Under the pieces are notes generated by a model that saw nothing but the letters and a program-made list of their open reading frames with translations, was not told the DNA's origin and did no database searches. DNA of 43,153 bases from an uncultured Gammaproteobacteria bacterium (GTDB lineage Bacteria; Pseudomonadota; Gammaproteobacteria; Enterobacterales; Psychrobiaceae), in the NCBI GenBank assembly GCA_937139475.1, contig CAKZQF010000196.1, forward strand, positions 1 through 43,153, written 5' to 3'. The position numbers and the translations under genes were made by a program. Below are positions 1 through 9,019 of this stretch, one piece after another. Within the stretch, counting starts at the first letter, position 1, and each line of letters starts with the position of its first letter.

Positions 1-2
1 TA

Positions 3-1097
3 TTAGTCTTGAGTGTAAGCCGGAATACCATTTGGTACGTATACGCCTTCAACTTTGTCTAGGAATTCTTGCTTGCGCTCTCTAGGGTTGAAGAATTGCT
101 TGTACCAGATACGTGCTTTCATGAACGGACCGTCACTTGGTACGAACAGACCGTTTAGACAAGGAGCTTTGTTAGTCCAAACTTCGAAATCCTGCTCAAA
201 TGCAAGGCGACTCGCTTCTTGGAACTGACGTGCTGCAATACCATCTTCCACAGTTGCTACTTCGTTACCATTTGGCGACTTAACCAACAATGAGTGCCAT
301 ACACGTACTGAACCATCTTCTACTGGCGTGTGGGTAATCATTAGGAATGATTCGTAGTAACCAGTAAGGTGAGAGATTAATACACCTGGACCATGGTACT
401 TAGTGATTGTGTGAAGAATAGGGCTAACACCATCGTCACCAACTAAGGTACGGTGAGGACCACATTGGCGTTGAATTGCGTTATGACCTTTAAATTCATT
501 TTCATAGCGCTCAACCGTTGAGCCATGAATTGGGCTTAAGTGGCCGTAATCACAGATGTTATCAATAACTTCTTGTGGATGTTGCTCCAATACGCCTAGC
601 TTATCGAATTCCCATTGAACCCAAGCTTTGTCGTCCCACTGTGGCAGTGATGGATGATCCCACTCTGGCTCACCGTTTTCAGGATCGTGCCAAACCCAGA
701 TAGCGCCTAAGCTTTCTACTACTGGCCATGTTTTGATACACGCAGATTTAGGGATTGGGCCTTCGTGATAAGGGATATCATCACATTGACCGTCGGGGCC
801 AAAGCGCCATGCATGGTAAGGACAACGAATGCTATCACCTTCAATGTTGGTGCCGCCGCCGTCGATGATGACATATGACGTATCATTTTTGGCTGCCATG
901 TGTGTTTTCATGTGTGGACAGTATGCATCCATCAATACAACACGACCGGTGGCGCGACCACGATACAATGCGAAATCACGGCCAAAGTAGCGAAGTGCTA
1001 CTGGCTTATGAGAATTAATTTCCTCGGATGTCGCGATCATGAACCAGCCTCGTGGGAAGGTAAAATCACCTAGGCGATAATCTTTTGTAGTGGCCAT
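3..1097 (-). CDS. KshA-like Rieske non-heme iron oxygenase
   Basis: Terminal oxygenase (364 aa) expected to hydroxylate a polycyclic substrate using electrons from a separate ferredoxin reductase. The Rieske [2Fe-2S] ligands are visible as C60-P-H62 and C92-P-Y-H95, and the mononuclear iron site as D179-x3-D183-x2-H186-x4-H191. Length and overall layout fit the 3-ketosteroid 9-alpha-hydroxylase oxygenase (KshA) group, and a KstD gene lies in the divergent operon 4.4 kb away, which supports a steroid role by context. The two Rieske half-motifs are 29 residues apart instead of the usual 15-17, so it may be a sister clade with another substrate. An AGGAG sits before the ATG at 1097. It follows the MFS gene by 41 bp, so the two are probably co-transcribed. 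No reductase gene is present nearby. Confidence 0.75.
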   Translation of the reverse strand: MATTKDYRLGDFTFPRGWFMIATSEEINSHKPVALRYFGRDFALYRGRATGRVVLMDAYCPHMKTHMAAKNDTSYVIIDGGGTNIEGDSIRCPYHAWRFGPDGQCDDIPYHEGPIPKSACIKTWPVVESLGAIWVWHDPENGEPEWDHPSLPQWDDKAWVQWEFDKLGVLEQHPQEVIDNICDYGHLSPIHGSTVERYENEFKGHNAIQRQCGPHRTLVGDDGVSPILHTITKYHGPGVLISHLTGYYESFLMITHTPVEDGSVRVWHSLLVKSPNGNEVATVEDGIAARQFQEASRLAFEQDFEVWTNKAPCLNGLFVPSDGPFMKARIWYKQFFNPRERKQEFLDKVEGVYVPNGIPAYTQD

Positions 1098-1138
1098 AAA
1101 AACTCCTGTTATTGTTGATTGCTAATATATTGTATTTA

Positions 1139-2515
1139 TTAAGTTGTAGCAGAGGCACTGTTGCCTGATGTTGCTACGTTATTGTTTTCGTTATTCGCCT
1201 TAACATCAGCGATATGCTGCTGATATGGCGTAATAGCTTTGAAATAGAACCATGCTGAAAAGACTAAGAAACTTAGCATCAGCAACAGCGCATATAATAG
1301 TCCGTCACCGTCGTTTCCGTTTGAGAACATATCGCTAAAGGTGCCAGTTAATAGTGGACCGATACCCGCTCCAAATAGCGTTAGAAATAGACTTAATACC
1401 GCAAGGCTAGTAGCACGCTGACTACTGTTAACTAGATGGCTTACCGCGGCGTAAGAAAGTGTAGCCCACCAACTATTAAAGAAACTAAAACCTGCAGCGA
1501 ACATAATCGCATGCGGTACTTTAATGCTGCCAATTTGCCAAATAGCATCAGCAGGCCAAAGTACAAAAGCACAACCAAATGGGATACTAATAATGACACC
1601 CAGTGCAGGCATACGTAATTGCCAGCGGCTGTCTTTGGTGCTTAAGCGGTCACAATAGTAACCACTAAAAATAGAACCCGCCGCAGCAAATATACCGCTA
1701 GATAGACCAAAAATAAGACCCGCATGAGCTAGTGGGATTTCAAAGTTACGAACCATAAAGGTCGGTGCCCAAATACCATAGCCATAGCCAACCATGCCAG
1801 CAATGGCGGTGCCCATACAGATTAAAAAGAAACCTTTTACCTGCATGATGTCACGAACATCGTGCCAGAAATTACCCTGTGGTTGCTCGCGAATGGCGCG
1901 TTCAGCATCCGTGTCATAGACGCCAAGACCGGGGTCACGGCCAAAAATATATAATAGTAGTGCTAATAAAATACCTGGTGCGCCAAAGTAGATAAATACT
2001 GAGCGCCAGCCATATTCCTGCGCAATCCAGCCACCTAAGGCCATTGCTGCTAATAGTCCAACGTGTGGCCCAAGCATAAATAGGCTAATTGCCAATGAAC
2101 GACGATGAGGTGGGTATAAGTCAGAAACCATTGATACCGAAGGTGACGTGCCGCCAGCTTCGCCGATGGCAACGGTCATCCGTGCGATAACAAATTGCCA
2201 AAACTGGGTTACAGCACCACTGGCCATGGTTGCAAGGCTCCAAAGGCCACAACACACCGCAACAATATTTCGGCGGTTAGTGCCACGATCGGCCATACGG
2301 CTTAGCGGCAGGCTCACTGCCGAGTAAAGAATAGCGAAAGCAAGGCCGCTTACTGCGCCCATTACCGTGTCAGAAACACCAAACTCTTGCTTAATTGGTT
2401 CAAGCACAATCGCAATAAGATTACGGTCGATGTACGAGAAAACGTAAATTATCGACAGTAATAATAGGGTCAAATGTGTTCGGCCCGTGATTAATGGAGT
2501 TTGATTCGGTTGCAT
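1139..2515 (-). CDS. MFS transporter, spinster-like
   Basis: Inner-membrane major facilitator superfamily permease of 458 aa with about 12 hydrophobic segments. The loop after the second helix carries an MFS A-like motif (SRMADRGTNRRN, about residues 72-83), and the N-terminal segment ends in YIDRNLIA, typical of spinster-like and organic-anion-type permeases. It probably imports the substrate of the adjacent oxygenase, or a breakdown product; the substrate itself cannot be read from the sequence. It is the first gene of a minus-strand pair with the Rieske oxygenase and is divergent from the metallo-hydrolase operon across 153 bp, so both directions may share control. Confidence 0.85.
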   Translation of the reverse strand: MQPNQTPLITGRTHLTLLLLSIIYVFSYIDRNLIAIVLEPIKQEFGVSDTVMGAVSGLAFAILYSAVSLPLSRMADRGTNRRNIVAVCCGLWSLATMASGAVTQFWQFVIARMTVAIGEAGGTSPSVSMVSDLYPPHRRSLAISLFMLGPHVGLLAAMALGGWIAQEYGWRSVFIYFGAPGILLALLLYIFGRDPGLGVYDTDAERAIREQPQGNFWHDVRDIMQVKGFFLICMGTAIAGMVGYGYGIWAPTFMVRNFEIPLAHAGLIFGLSSGIFAAAGSIFSGYYCDRLSTKDSRWQLRMPALGVIISIPFGCAFVLWPADAIWQIGSIKVPHAIMFAAGFSFFNSWWATLSYAAVSHLVNSSQRATSLAVLSLFLTLFGAGIGPLLTGTFSDMFSNGNDGDGLLYALLLMLSFLVFSAWFYFKAITPYQQHIADVKANNENNNVATSGNSASATT

Positions 2516-2569
2516 TTAATGCACTCTCTTTCTACTTGCTGTTCACCATACCTTAACTTTGCTAAAAAT

Positions 2570-2597
2570 TTGAACATCGTCCTTTTGGACGTATTAC
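2570..2597 (+). promoter_or_regulatory. candidate sigma-70 promoter of the 2.7-8.9 kb operon
   Basis: TTGAAC (2570-2575), 16 bp, then TATTAC (2592-2597), about 70 bp before the metallo-hydrolase start. The spacer is filled by an inverted repeat, which would let a repressor block the polymerase. Both boxes deviate from consensus, so this is a prediction only. Confidence 0.35.
2574..2591. promoter_or_regulatory. candidate operator, ACATCGTCC-N4-GGACG
   Basis: CGTCC (2578-2582) and GGACG (2587-2591) form a perfect 5-bp inverted repeat around TTTT, in the only intergenic region between the two divergent operons. The half-site with its flank, ACATCGTCC, recurs with a GGAC partner at 17000-17016 in the other large divergent region. 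Shared spacing and flank suggest one regulator for both; no regulator gene can be assigned from the window. Confidence 0.4.
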
Positions 2598-2668
2598 ATT
2601 TGGGTTAAATGGCTTCTTATTGCAACATGCCTAAACATTAATTCAGATCAAATATTCTAGGAGGACAA

Positions 2669-3763
2669 ATGCAATCGACAACTTCGACAGTACAGCAAAT
2701 TTTGCCTGACCTTCTAGAGTTCCCTCTTGTTCCACCGCAAGCTGATGGTTCTGTGGTGGAAATTGCCGATGGCTTATTATGGATTCGCATGCCAATGCCT
2801 ATGGCACTTGATCATATTAACGTTTACCTTATAGAAGATTCTGATGGCTGGTTTATCTTAGATACGGGCTTAAACACCCGCACTACTCGCCGCCTGTGGC
2901 AACAAATTATTGAGCAACATGGCAAAGGAAAATCAGTAAAAGGCGTTATTTGCACTCACTTTCATTATGACCACAGTGGGCTTGCCTCATGGTTAACTGA
3001 AACGTTTGATGTGCCGCTTTACATGACTCACGGCGAGTTTTACATCCTAAAAGCTATTAGCAGCAATATGTCAGCGCTGGGTGATGCGCATCAAATGGCG
3101 TTTTATCATCAAACGGGCACGCCGCTTGAGGAAGTCGAAGCAATGATTGAAGGCTGTCGTAAAGACCCTTTCATGCAGGATTCGCCACCATCATTTAACC
3201 GTCTACGCGAAGGCGATGTGCTAACCATTGGTAAGCGAAATTGGCGTGTGGTCATTGGTGAAGGGCACTCGCCAGAACATGCATGTCTTTACAGTGAGCA
3301 GGATAAAATCTTATTGGCTGGTGATCAATTGCTGCCACATATTAGCTCTAATGTGTTGATCTCAGAGTTAGAACCACAAGGGAAGCAGCTAGAGAACTGG
3401 CTCAACTCCTTGAATAAATTACAAACATTAGACTCAAAAACATTGGTGTTACCAGCCCATGGCCCTGTGTTTAAAAACCTACACCTGCGGGCGCAACAGC
3501 TAATTCAGCATCACCAGGAACAATTGGATTTGTTAAGAACGCTTGCGTCGCAACATAAAGAATTTACCGCTTATCAAGCCTTAAAGTGCTTGTTTAATCG
3601 GCCGCTTTCACCCGTTGAAAGCATGATGGCTTTGGGGGAAACCCTAGCACACTTAAATTGGCTCGAGGATAACGGTGACCTAGATTGTCAGCGTAAAAAC
3701 ACCTCGGGCATTAACACATATTTATCACGCCAATTTGCGGATAATGACAGGAGTACGCTATGA
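2669..3763 (+). CDS. metallo-beta-lactamase-fold hydrolase
   Basis: A 364-aa hydrolase of the metallo-beta-lactamase superfamily. The metal-binding HxHxDH motif is seen at H97-F-H-Y-D-H102, followed by further ligand blocks GEGHSPEH, LLAGDQ and PAHGP. The C-terminal quarter is extended, as in LACTB2/glyoxalase-II-like members that carry a small helical domain. Likely reactions are hydrolysis of a thioester, lactone or ester; the exact substrate is unknown. A strong AGGAGG precedes the ATG. Its stop overlaps the start of the next ligase (ATGA at 3760-3763), so translational coupling is likely, pointing to action on the same CoA thioester or lactone. No signal peptide, so cytoplasmic. Confidence 0.8.
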   Translation: MQSTTSTVQQILPDLLEFPLVPPQADGSVVEIADGLLWIRMPMPMALDHINVYLIEDSDGWFILDTGLNTRTTRRLWQQIIEQHGKGKSVKGVICTHFHYDHSGLASWLTETFDVPLYMTHGEFYILKAISSNMSALGDAHQMAFYHQTGTPLEEVEAMIEGCRKDPFMQDSPPSFNRLREGDVLTIGKRNWRVVIGEGHSPEHACLYSEQDKILLAGDQLLPHISSNVLISELEPQGKQLENWLNSLNKLQTLDSKTLVLPAHGPVFKNLHLRAQQLIQHHQEQLDLLRTLASQHKEFTAYQALKCLFNRPLSPVESMMALGETLAHLNWLEDNGDLDCQRKNTSGINTYLSRQFADNDRSTL

Positions 3764-5451
3764 CCTTACTCACTCAAGTAGCACAGGCGCAAGCCCAGCT
3801 AGTTGCGCCGGGTTCGCCATTTGAACTTGAAAACAGACAGATTGATGGCAAAGACTATCAAGTTTATCGCAATGCACCAGCTAACCTGTCGCAGGTTATT
3901 AACGACTCGCGCCGTGATGATGATGTTTGTTTTCTTGCCTATCAAGACAGCCGTTGGAGCTACAAACGCTTTTATCAGCAAGTTGATAGCCTAGCAACCT
4001 GGATGCAGGAGCAAGGTATTGGTAAGGGTGATCGCGTTGCCATTGCCATGCGTAATCGTCCTGAGTGGGTAATTGCGTTTTGTGCAACGGCGTTAATTGG
4101 CGCGGTGCCAGCACCACTAAACAGCTTTGGTATGGAGCAAGAACTCGTCACAGCGCTAATTACCATTAAGCCACGTTTGTTTATTTGTGATGGCCCAAGA
4201 TGGCAACGGGTAAACCAAACAACGGCTTGGACAAATCAAGCCTTGGTATTAGACGACAGTGACAGTGATTTAAGCACCGCAGCTAATGCTTCTGACTTAA
4301 CGACAGCGCTTAATCATCCTGCTGCCGCGATTAAAACGCCTGAATTATCAGCCACTGATCCAGCCTTGGTTCTATTTACTTCTGGCGCAACCAGCGTTGC
4401 TAAAGCGGTGGTATCAAATCAGATAGCAGTATGTCAGGCACTATTTAATATTGATTACATCGGCGCTATTTCTGGCATGACCTCGCCAGAAGCGGTTGGT
4501 CGCATTATGGCCAAAGCATTGCCACCAGTTATTTTAACCGCGGTACCGCTGTTCCATGTCAGTGGTCTACACGCCCAACTACTGTCAGCGCTACGCAGTG
4601 GCCGTCGCTTGGTTTTCCTGCACAAGTGGGAACCTGCAGAAGCGGTTGAACTGATGAAGAAAGAAAAAGTTACTCAGTTTAATGGTGCGCCATCGATGGT
4701 AATGCAATTACTGCGCGAACCGGGTTTCTTAACTGATGAAGTGATGGAGTCGTTTAGCGGCTTAGGTTTTGGCGGCGCAGGCTTGCCAGCAAACTTAGTT
4801 GATAAAGCGCTAAGCACCCTAAAAGAGCAAATGATTGGCATTGGTTTTGGTATGACTGAAACGAACGGCGTAGGTGCTGCTGCATCTGGTGAATTGTTCC
4901 GTCATGAGCCTAAGAGTTCGGGCATTATCTCACCGATTATGGATATTCAAGTGTGTGCGCCAGACGGTTTCGTTTTACCCGCTAATGAAGTGGGTGAAAT
5001 CTGCATGCGCGGTGTTTGCATCATGGACGGCTATGAAGGTAATCAAAGCGCGACTCAGGATGCGATACGTAATGGCTGGTTGCATACCGGTGACTTAGGC
5101 TATATCGATGACGCTGGGTTCTTATTTATCGTTGATCGTCTAAAAGATGTGATTAACCGTGCTGGTGAAAACATCTCCGCAGCAGAAGTTGAATCATGCT
5201 TGCTCGAACATGCTGATGTTGGTGAAGCTGCCGTATTTGCGATTCCTGATGAGGAAACTGGCGAAGCTGTTGTTGCAGTGATCTCACCACTAGATGGTAG
5301 CTATGTAGAAGAACAAGCTTTGCTTGCCCATGTAGCGCAGCGCTTAGCTAAGTATAAAGTGCCAAGCAAGATTCATGTAATGGAAGCTAAATTACCGCGT
5401 AATCCAGCGGGTAAGCTGCTTAGAAATAAACTTAAGAAGCTGTATTACTAG
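3760..5451 (+). CDS. AMP-dependent acyl-CoA ligase with degenerate P-loop
   Basis: A 563-aa member of the class I adenylate-forming family (acyl-CoA synthetase). Later core motifs are intact: VPLFHVSGL, GFGMTETNG, the GWLHTGDLG block with D-R-L-K-D hinge, and the C-terminal LPRNPAGKLLRN with its catalytic lysine. The phosphate-binding loop, normally TSGTTGxPKG, reads TSGATSVAKA (about residues 207-216), so a threonine, two glycines and the proline are lost while the lysine remains. The gene has no frameshift and is translationally coupled to the upstream hydrolase, so it is probably functional but kinetically altered, or uses another acyl acceptor. In context it would activate a steroid-derived carboxylate. 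Confidence 0.8.
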   Translation: MTLLTQVAQAQAQLVAPGSPFELENRQIDGKDYQVYRNAPANLSQVINDSRRDDDVCFLAYQDSRWSYKRFYQQVDSLATWMQEQGIGKGDRVAIAMRNRPEWVIAFCATALIGAVPAPLNSFGMEQELVTALITIKPRLFICDGPRWQRVNQTTAWTNQALVLDDSDSDLSTAANASDLTTALNHPAAAIKTPELSATDPALVLFTSGATSVAKAVVSNQIAVCQALFNIDYIGAISGMTSPEAVGRIMAKALPPVILTAVPLFHVSGLHAQLLSALRSGRRLVFLHKWEPAEAVELMKKEKVTQFNGAPSMVMQLLREPGFLTDEVMESFSGLGFGGAGLPANLVDKALSTLKEQMIGIGFGMTETNGVGAAASGELFRHEPKSSGIISPIMDIQVCAPDGFVLPANEVGEICMRGVCIMDGYEGNQSATQDAIRNGWLHTGDLGYIDDAGFLFIVDRLKDVINRAGENISAAEVESCLLEHADVGEAAVFAIPDEETGEAVVAVISPLDGSYVEEQALLAHVAQRLAKYKVPSKIHVMEAKLPRNPAGKLLRNKLKKLYY

Positions 5452-5496
5452 AAAACAAACAGCTAAAAAGCATCCATTTAAGCCAAAGTTTAATTA

Positions 5497-5517
5497 GGGT
5501 AATTGACTTAATTACCC
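5497..5517. promoter_or_regulatory. 8-5-8 inverted repeat before kstD
   Basis: GGGTAATT (5497-5504) and AATTACCC (5510-5517) are perfect inverted arms around GACTT. The repeat ends only a few bases before the AAAGGAG ribosome-binding site of kstD. It could be an operator for an internal promoter or an RNA hairpin that modulates kstD translation or stabilises the mRNA 5' end. There is no T tract, so a terminator is unlikely. Confidence 0.35.
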
Positions 5518-5533
5518 GCAAAGGAGAAAGGCA

Positions 5534-7246
5534 ATGACCACAGCCAATGAGATTGAAAACCAATATGACGTAATTGTTGTCGGTTCGGGAGCAGGAGCAA
5601 TGACTTCTGCTATTTTCGCAGCTGATCAAGGCAATTCGGTACTTATCGTTGAGAAAAGCGATAAATACGGCGGCACATCGGCGATATCTGGTGGTGGTAT
5701 TTGGATTCCAAATAACGATGAATTTAAAGCGCTTGGTGGTAACGACAGTTACGACAGCGCTTTAACTTATATTAAAGCGTCAAGCCAAGGCAGCGTTGAA
5801 GAGTCACGTATCCGTGCGTACCTTGATAACGCGCCAAAAATGATTCGTGAATTACAAGCCAATAGCCGCGTTAAATATGCTGTTGCCGATAAGTACCCTG
5901 ACTATTATCCGCATCTAGAGGGCTCACTGCCTGGTGGTCGCACCATGGACCCTGAGTTGTTTGACACCACAGGCCTGGGCGATGAAATGGACCATCAACA
6001 ACCGGCTTCTGGTAACACATTACTGATGGGTAAAATGGCTTGGACAGCACGTCAGGCACACAAAGCCGTGGCCAAAGAACGTGGCTGGATGCTAATGATT
6101 ATTGGCCTGATGTTACGTTACAAACTTGACTTTAAGGCACGTAGAAAAGGCCGCCGTGACAGCCGCGCCGGACTAGGCGCTAGTTTATCGGCCTCGTTAA
6201 GACACTCATTAATCGACCGTAATATTCCACTATGGCGCAACACCGCATTTACTGACTTTGTAATGGACGGTGATCGCGTTACGGGCATTAAAGTAACCAA
6301 AGATGGTCAAGAAATTGAGCTTAGCGCCAAGCATGGCGTGATCATGGGCAGTGGCGGTTTTGAACAAAACCAGCAGCTGCGCGAAAAATATTTACCAGCC
6401 CCATCACAGCAACGCTGGAGCGCGACGCCTGCTGGCTGTAATACAGGCGCTGGCCTGGAAGCTGGCCTAAAAATTGGTGCTGCAACCGATTTACTTGATT
6501 GGTGCTGGTGGGCACCAACGCTTAATGTCCCTAAAGAACCAAGTGCTCGTGGCCTGTTTGCCGAACGTGCGTTCCCGGGAGCCATTGTTGTGGATGGTTT
6601 AGGTAAACGATTCTTTAATGAAGCCGCGCCGTATTTAGAGTTTGGCGATGCGATGTACAAAAATAATGAAGCAACAGGCGGAAAGTCTGTTCCAGCTTGG
6701 GTCGTTTTTGACAGTCACTTCCGTTTTGAATATGCGATGGGGCCGCTAATGCCTGGCAAAATTATGCCGGATAGCCGCGCACCGAAAGCATGGCGTGATG
6801 ATGTGTACTTTAAAGCGGATACGCTAGATGAATTGGCAGGATTAATTGATGTTGATGCTAAAGGCTTAGCCGAAACCACTGAAAAAATGAATCGTTATGC
6901 CGAAACCGGCATCGATGAAGACTTTCAACGTGGTGGTAATGTATTTGACCGTTACTACGGCGATAGTCATGTTAAACCCAATCCATGTTTGGCGCCGATT
7001 AAAAAAGGTCCATTTTACGCGATGAAGATTAATCCGGGTGATATCGGTACTAAAGGCGGCTTATTAACTAATGATTCGGCGCAGGTAGTAACACCGTCAG
7101 GTGAAGCAATCGAAGGCCTTTACGCCATTGGTAACTGTTCATCATCTGTGATGGGCACAAGTTATCCGGGGGCTGGTTCAACGATCGGTCCAGCGATGAC
7201 CTTTGGTTATGTCGCTGCAAACCACATTAGCGCAAATCGTAAATAA
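5534..7246 (+). CDS. kstD: 3-ketosteroid delta1-dehydrogenase (KstD family)
   Basis: FAD-dependent dehydrogenase of 570 aa, the usual size for KstD, which introduces a C1-C2 double bond into the A ring of 3-ketosteroids. The N-terminal dinucleotide fold is GSGAGAMTS at residues 18-26, followed by GGTSAISGGG. KstD-typical blocks follow: YPDYYP then LPGGRTMDP (region of the family's first active-site tyrosine), RFFNEAAPY (second tyrosine region) and the C-terminal SYPGAGSTIGP, where Y and the G four residues later match the family's Tyr/Gly pair that polarises the 3-keto group. An AAAGGAG ribosome-binding site precedes the ATG. Related delta4-(5-alpha)-dehydrogenases share the fold, so position specificity is less sure than family. 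Confidence 0.78.
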   Translation: MTTANEIENQYDVIVVGSGAGAMTSAIFAADQGNSVLIVEKSDKYGGTSAISGGGIWIPNNDEFKALGGNDSYDSALTYIKASSQGSVEESRIRAYLDNAPKMIRELQANSRVKYAVADKYPDYYPHLEGSLPGGRTMDPELFDTTGLGDEMDHQQPASGNTLLMGKMAWTARQAHKAVAKERGWMLMIIGLMLRYKLDFKARRKGRRDSRAGLGASLSASLRHSLIDRNIPLWRNTAFTDFVMDGDRVTGIKVTKDGQEIELSAKHGVIMGSGGFEQNQQLREKYLPAPSQQRWSATPAGCNTGAGLEAGLKIGAATDLLDWCWWAPTLNVPKEPSARGLFAERAFPGAIVVDGLGKRFFNEAAPYLEFGDAMYKNNEATGGKSVPAWVVFDSHFRFEYAMGPLMPGKIMPDSRAPKAWRDDVYFKADTLDELAGLIDVDAKGLAETTEKMNRYAETGIDEDFQRGGNVFDRYYGDSHVKPNPCLAPIKKGPFYAMKINPGDIGTKGGLLTNDSAQVVTPSGEAIEGLYAIGNCSSSVMGTSYPGAGSTIGPAMTFGYVAANHISANRK

Positions 7247-7288
7247 CTAGCCCTAAATAAATAGAAACAAAAGATAAGAGAAACAATT

Positions 7289-8884
7289 ATGAGCACCGAC
7301 AACCTATCGCCATCGACAGCTTTTGATAGCATCCCTTCACTTGTGTTTGCCGCGGCTAAACAATATGGCGAGCTAGCGGCAATTGAAGATGGTGATCTCA
7401 GTATCTCATATCAACAATTACCACACGCTAGCCTTGATGTGTGTCGCGCGTTAATGGCATCGGGTATTAAGCCCGGAGATCGTGTGGCGATTTGGGGCGC
7501 AAACTCTGCACGGTGGATTCTTGCGGCCATTGGTTTGCAAATGGCTGGTGCCGTTCTTGTACCGATAAATACGCGTATGAAAGCGGTGGAAGCACAGGAA
7601 ATTATTAACCGCAGTGGCGCCAAATTAGTGTTTACTGTCGGGGACTTTCTTAAAAGCGATTACCCAGCGCAGCTGGCTAAATTATTTGGCCCAAGTGAAT
7701 TAATCCAAGTCACTTTAACCCCGCGCAAAGGCGAAGCAATTGAGTCATGCCTGGACTGGGAACAATTTCTAACCAAGAAAGACCACGTGAGTGAGTCTGA
7801 TGCACTGGCAGTTGCCACCAACATCAGCGGCACTGATCTGTCTGATTTAATGTTTACCTCAGGGACAACCGGTAAACCCAAGGGCGTAATGAGCCGCCAC
7901 GGCGCGATCATTCGTGCCTTTAGCCAGTTTGTGAAAACGCTTGGCCTGGTGCCAGGAGATCGCTACCTTGTGGTCAATCCATTTTTCCATGCCTTTGGTT
8001 ACAAAGCCGGTTGGGTAACTTGTTTATTATCTGGCGCAACCATTCTGCCACAAGCAGTATTTGACGCCGATGAAGTGTTAGAGCGTATTCATAAAGATCG
8101 CGTTACCGTATTGCCGGGGCCGCCAACATTGTATTTGTCACTATTGGCACATCCGGGGCTGAGCGGGGCTAATCTCGATAGCTTACGTGTCGCCGTTACA
8201 GGCGCTGCAACCATTCCGCCAATCTTAATTGAGCGCATGCGCGAGCAACTAGGTTTTAAAGTGGTAACCACCGCTTATGGCCTAACAGAATGTGGCGGGC
8301 TAGCGAGTATCTGTCCGGCAGATACCCCTGTTGAAACCATTGCTGGTACCAGTGGTAAAGCGATTAACGGTACTGAAATCGCCATCATTTCAGAGCAAGG
8401 GGAAATACTTGGCGCTGGTGAAACAGGCGAAATTTGTATTCGCGGCTTCCATGTAATGAAAGGCTATTTTGAGCAGCCACAAGCCACTGCGGAAACCATT
8501 GATAGCGATGGCTGGCTGCATACTGGTGATGTTGGTAACTTAGATGAAAATGGCTTCTTAAGCATTACCGATCGACTTAAAGACATGTATATCTCAGGTG
8601 GCTTTAACTGCTACCCAGCTGAGATTGAAGCGGTTCTAACCGAGCATCCAGCGATTGCCCAATCTGCTGTGGTTGGTATTAATGATGACCGAATGGGTGA
8701 GGTGGGCTGTGCATTTATCACCTTGAAAGAAGGCCACCAACTGGATGAGCCAACGCTTATCGCATGGTGTCGCGAGCGCATGGCAAACTATCGCGTACCG
8801 CGTAAAGTCTGTGTCATTGAACAGATGCCCGTGAATGCATCCAATAAGATTGTTAAAGCGGACTTGGTTAAGCGTTTGCCTTAA
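7289..8884 (+). CDS. acyl-CoA ligase, FadD3-like
   Basis: A 531-aa AMP-dependent acyl-CoA synthetase with a canonical P-loop (TSGTTGKPKG), NPFFHAFGYKAGW, TAYGLTECGG, GWLHTGDVG and hinge DRLKDMYISGGFNCYPAEIE. The C-terminal lysine lies in NASNKIVK. From memory of the family, the N-terminal third and the GGFNxYPAE block resemble FadD3, which in actinobacteria activates the indanedione propanoate left after steroid rings A and B are removed. That reading fits its position directly after kstD (42 bp), but a general medium-chain or aromatic acid ligase cannot be excluded. It is the last gene before a hairpin terminator. Confidence 0.75.
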   Translation: MSTDNLSPSTAFDSIPSLVFAAAKQYGELAAIEDGDLSISYQQLPHASLDVCRALMASGIKPGDRVAIWGANSARWILAAIGLQMAGAVLVPINTRMKAVEAQEIINRSGAKLVFTVGDFLKSDYPAQLAKLFGPSELIQVTLTPRKGEAIESCLDWEQFLTKKDHVSESDALAVATNISGTDLSDLMFTSGTTGKPKGVMSRHGAIIRAFSQFVKTLGLVPGDRYLVVNPFFHAFGYKAGWVTCLLSGATILPQAVFDADEVLERIHKDRVTVLPGPPTLYLSLLAHPGLSGANLDSLRVAVTGAATIPPILIERMREQLGFKVVTTAYGLTECGGLASICPADTPVETIAGTSGKAINGTEIAIISEQGEILGAGETGEICIRGFHVMKGYFEQPQATAETIDSDGWLHTGDVGNLDENGFLSITDRLKDMYISGGFNCYPAEIEAVLTEHPAIAQSAVVGINDDRMGEVGCAFITLKEGHQLDEPTLIAWCRERMANYRVPRKVCVIEQMPVNASNKIVKADLVKRLP

Positions 8885-8890
8885 TACAGC

Positions 8891-8930
8891 GACAGAGTAT
8901 TAGCGACAACATGCTAATACTCTGTCATTT
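8891..8930 (+). terminator. rho-independent terminator after the ligase operon
   Basis: A perfect 14-bp stem (8891-8904 with 8913-8926, arm GACAGAGTATTAGC) around an 8-nt loop, followed by ATTT, lies 7 bp after the ligase stop codon. Confidence 0.7.
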
Positions 8931-9019
8931 TCTGATAATCAATCTAAGCTACGCCCCTACCTTAATCGGCTCCGTCTCTGATAAGATATTCACTGGCAAA
9001 CTTATACGAGGTATATAAT

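Noticed and set aside
6307..6660. 117-codon minus-strand frame inside kstD
   Set aside because: It is antisense to a well supported gene, has no ribosome-binding site and no recognisable motif.
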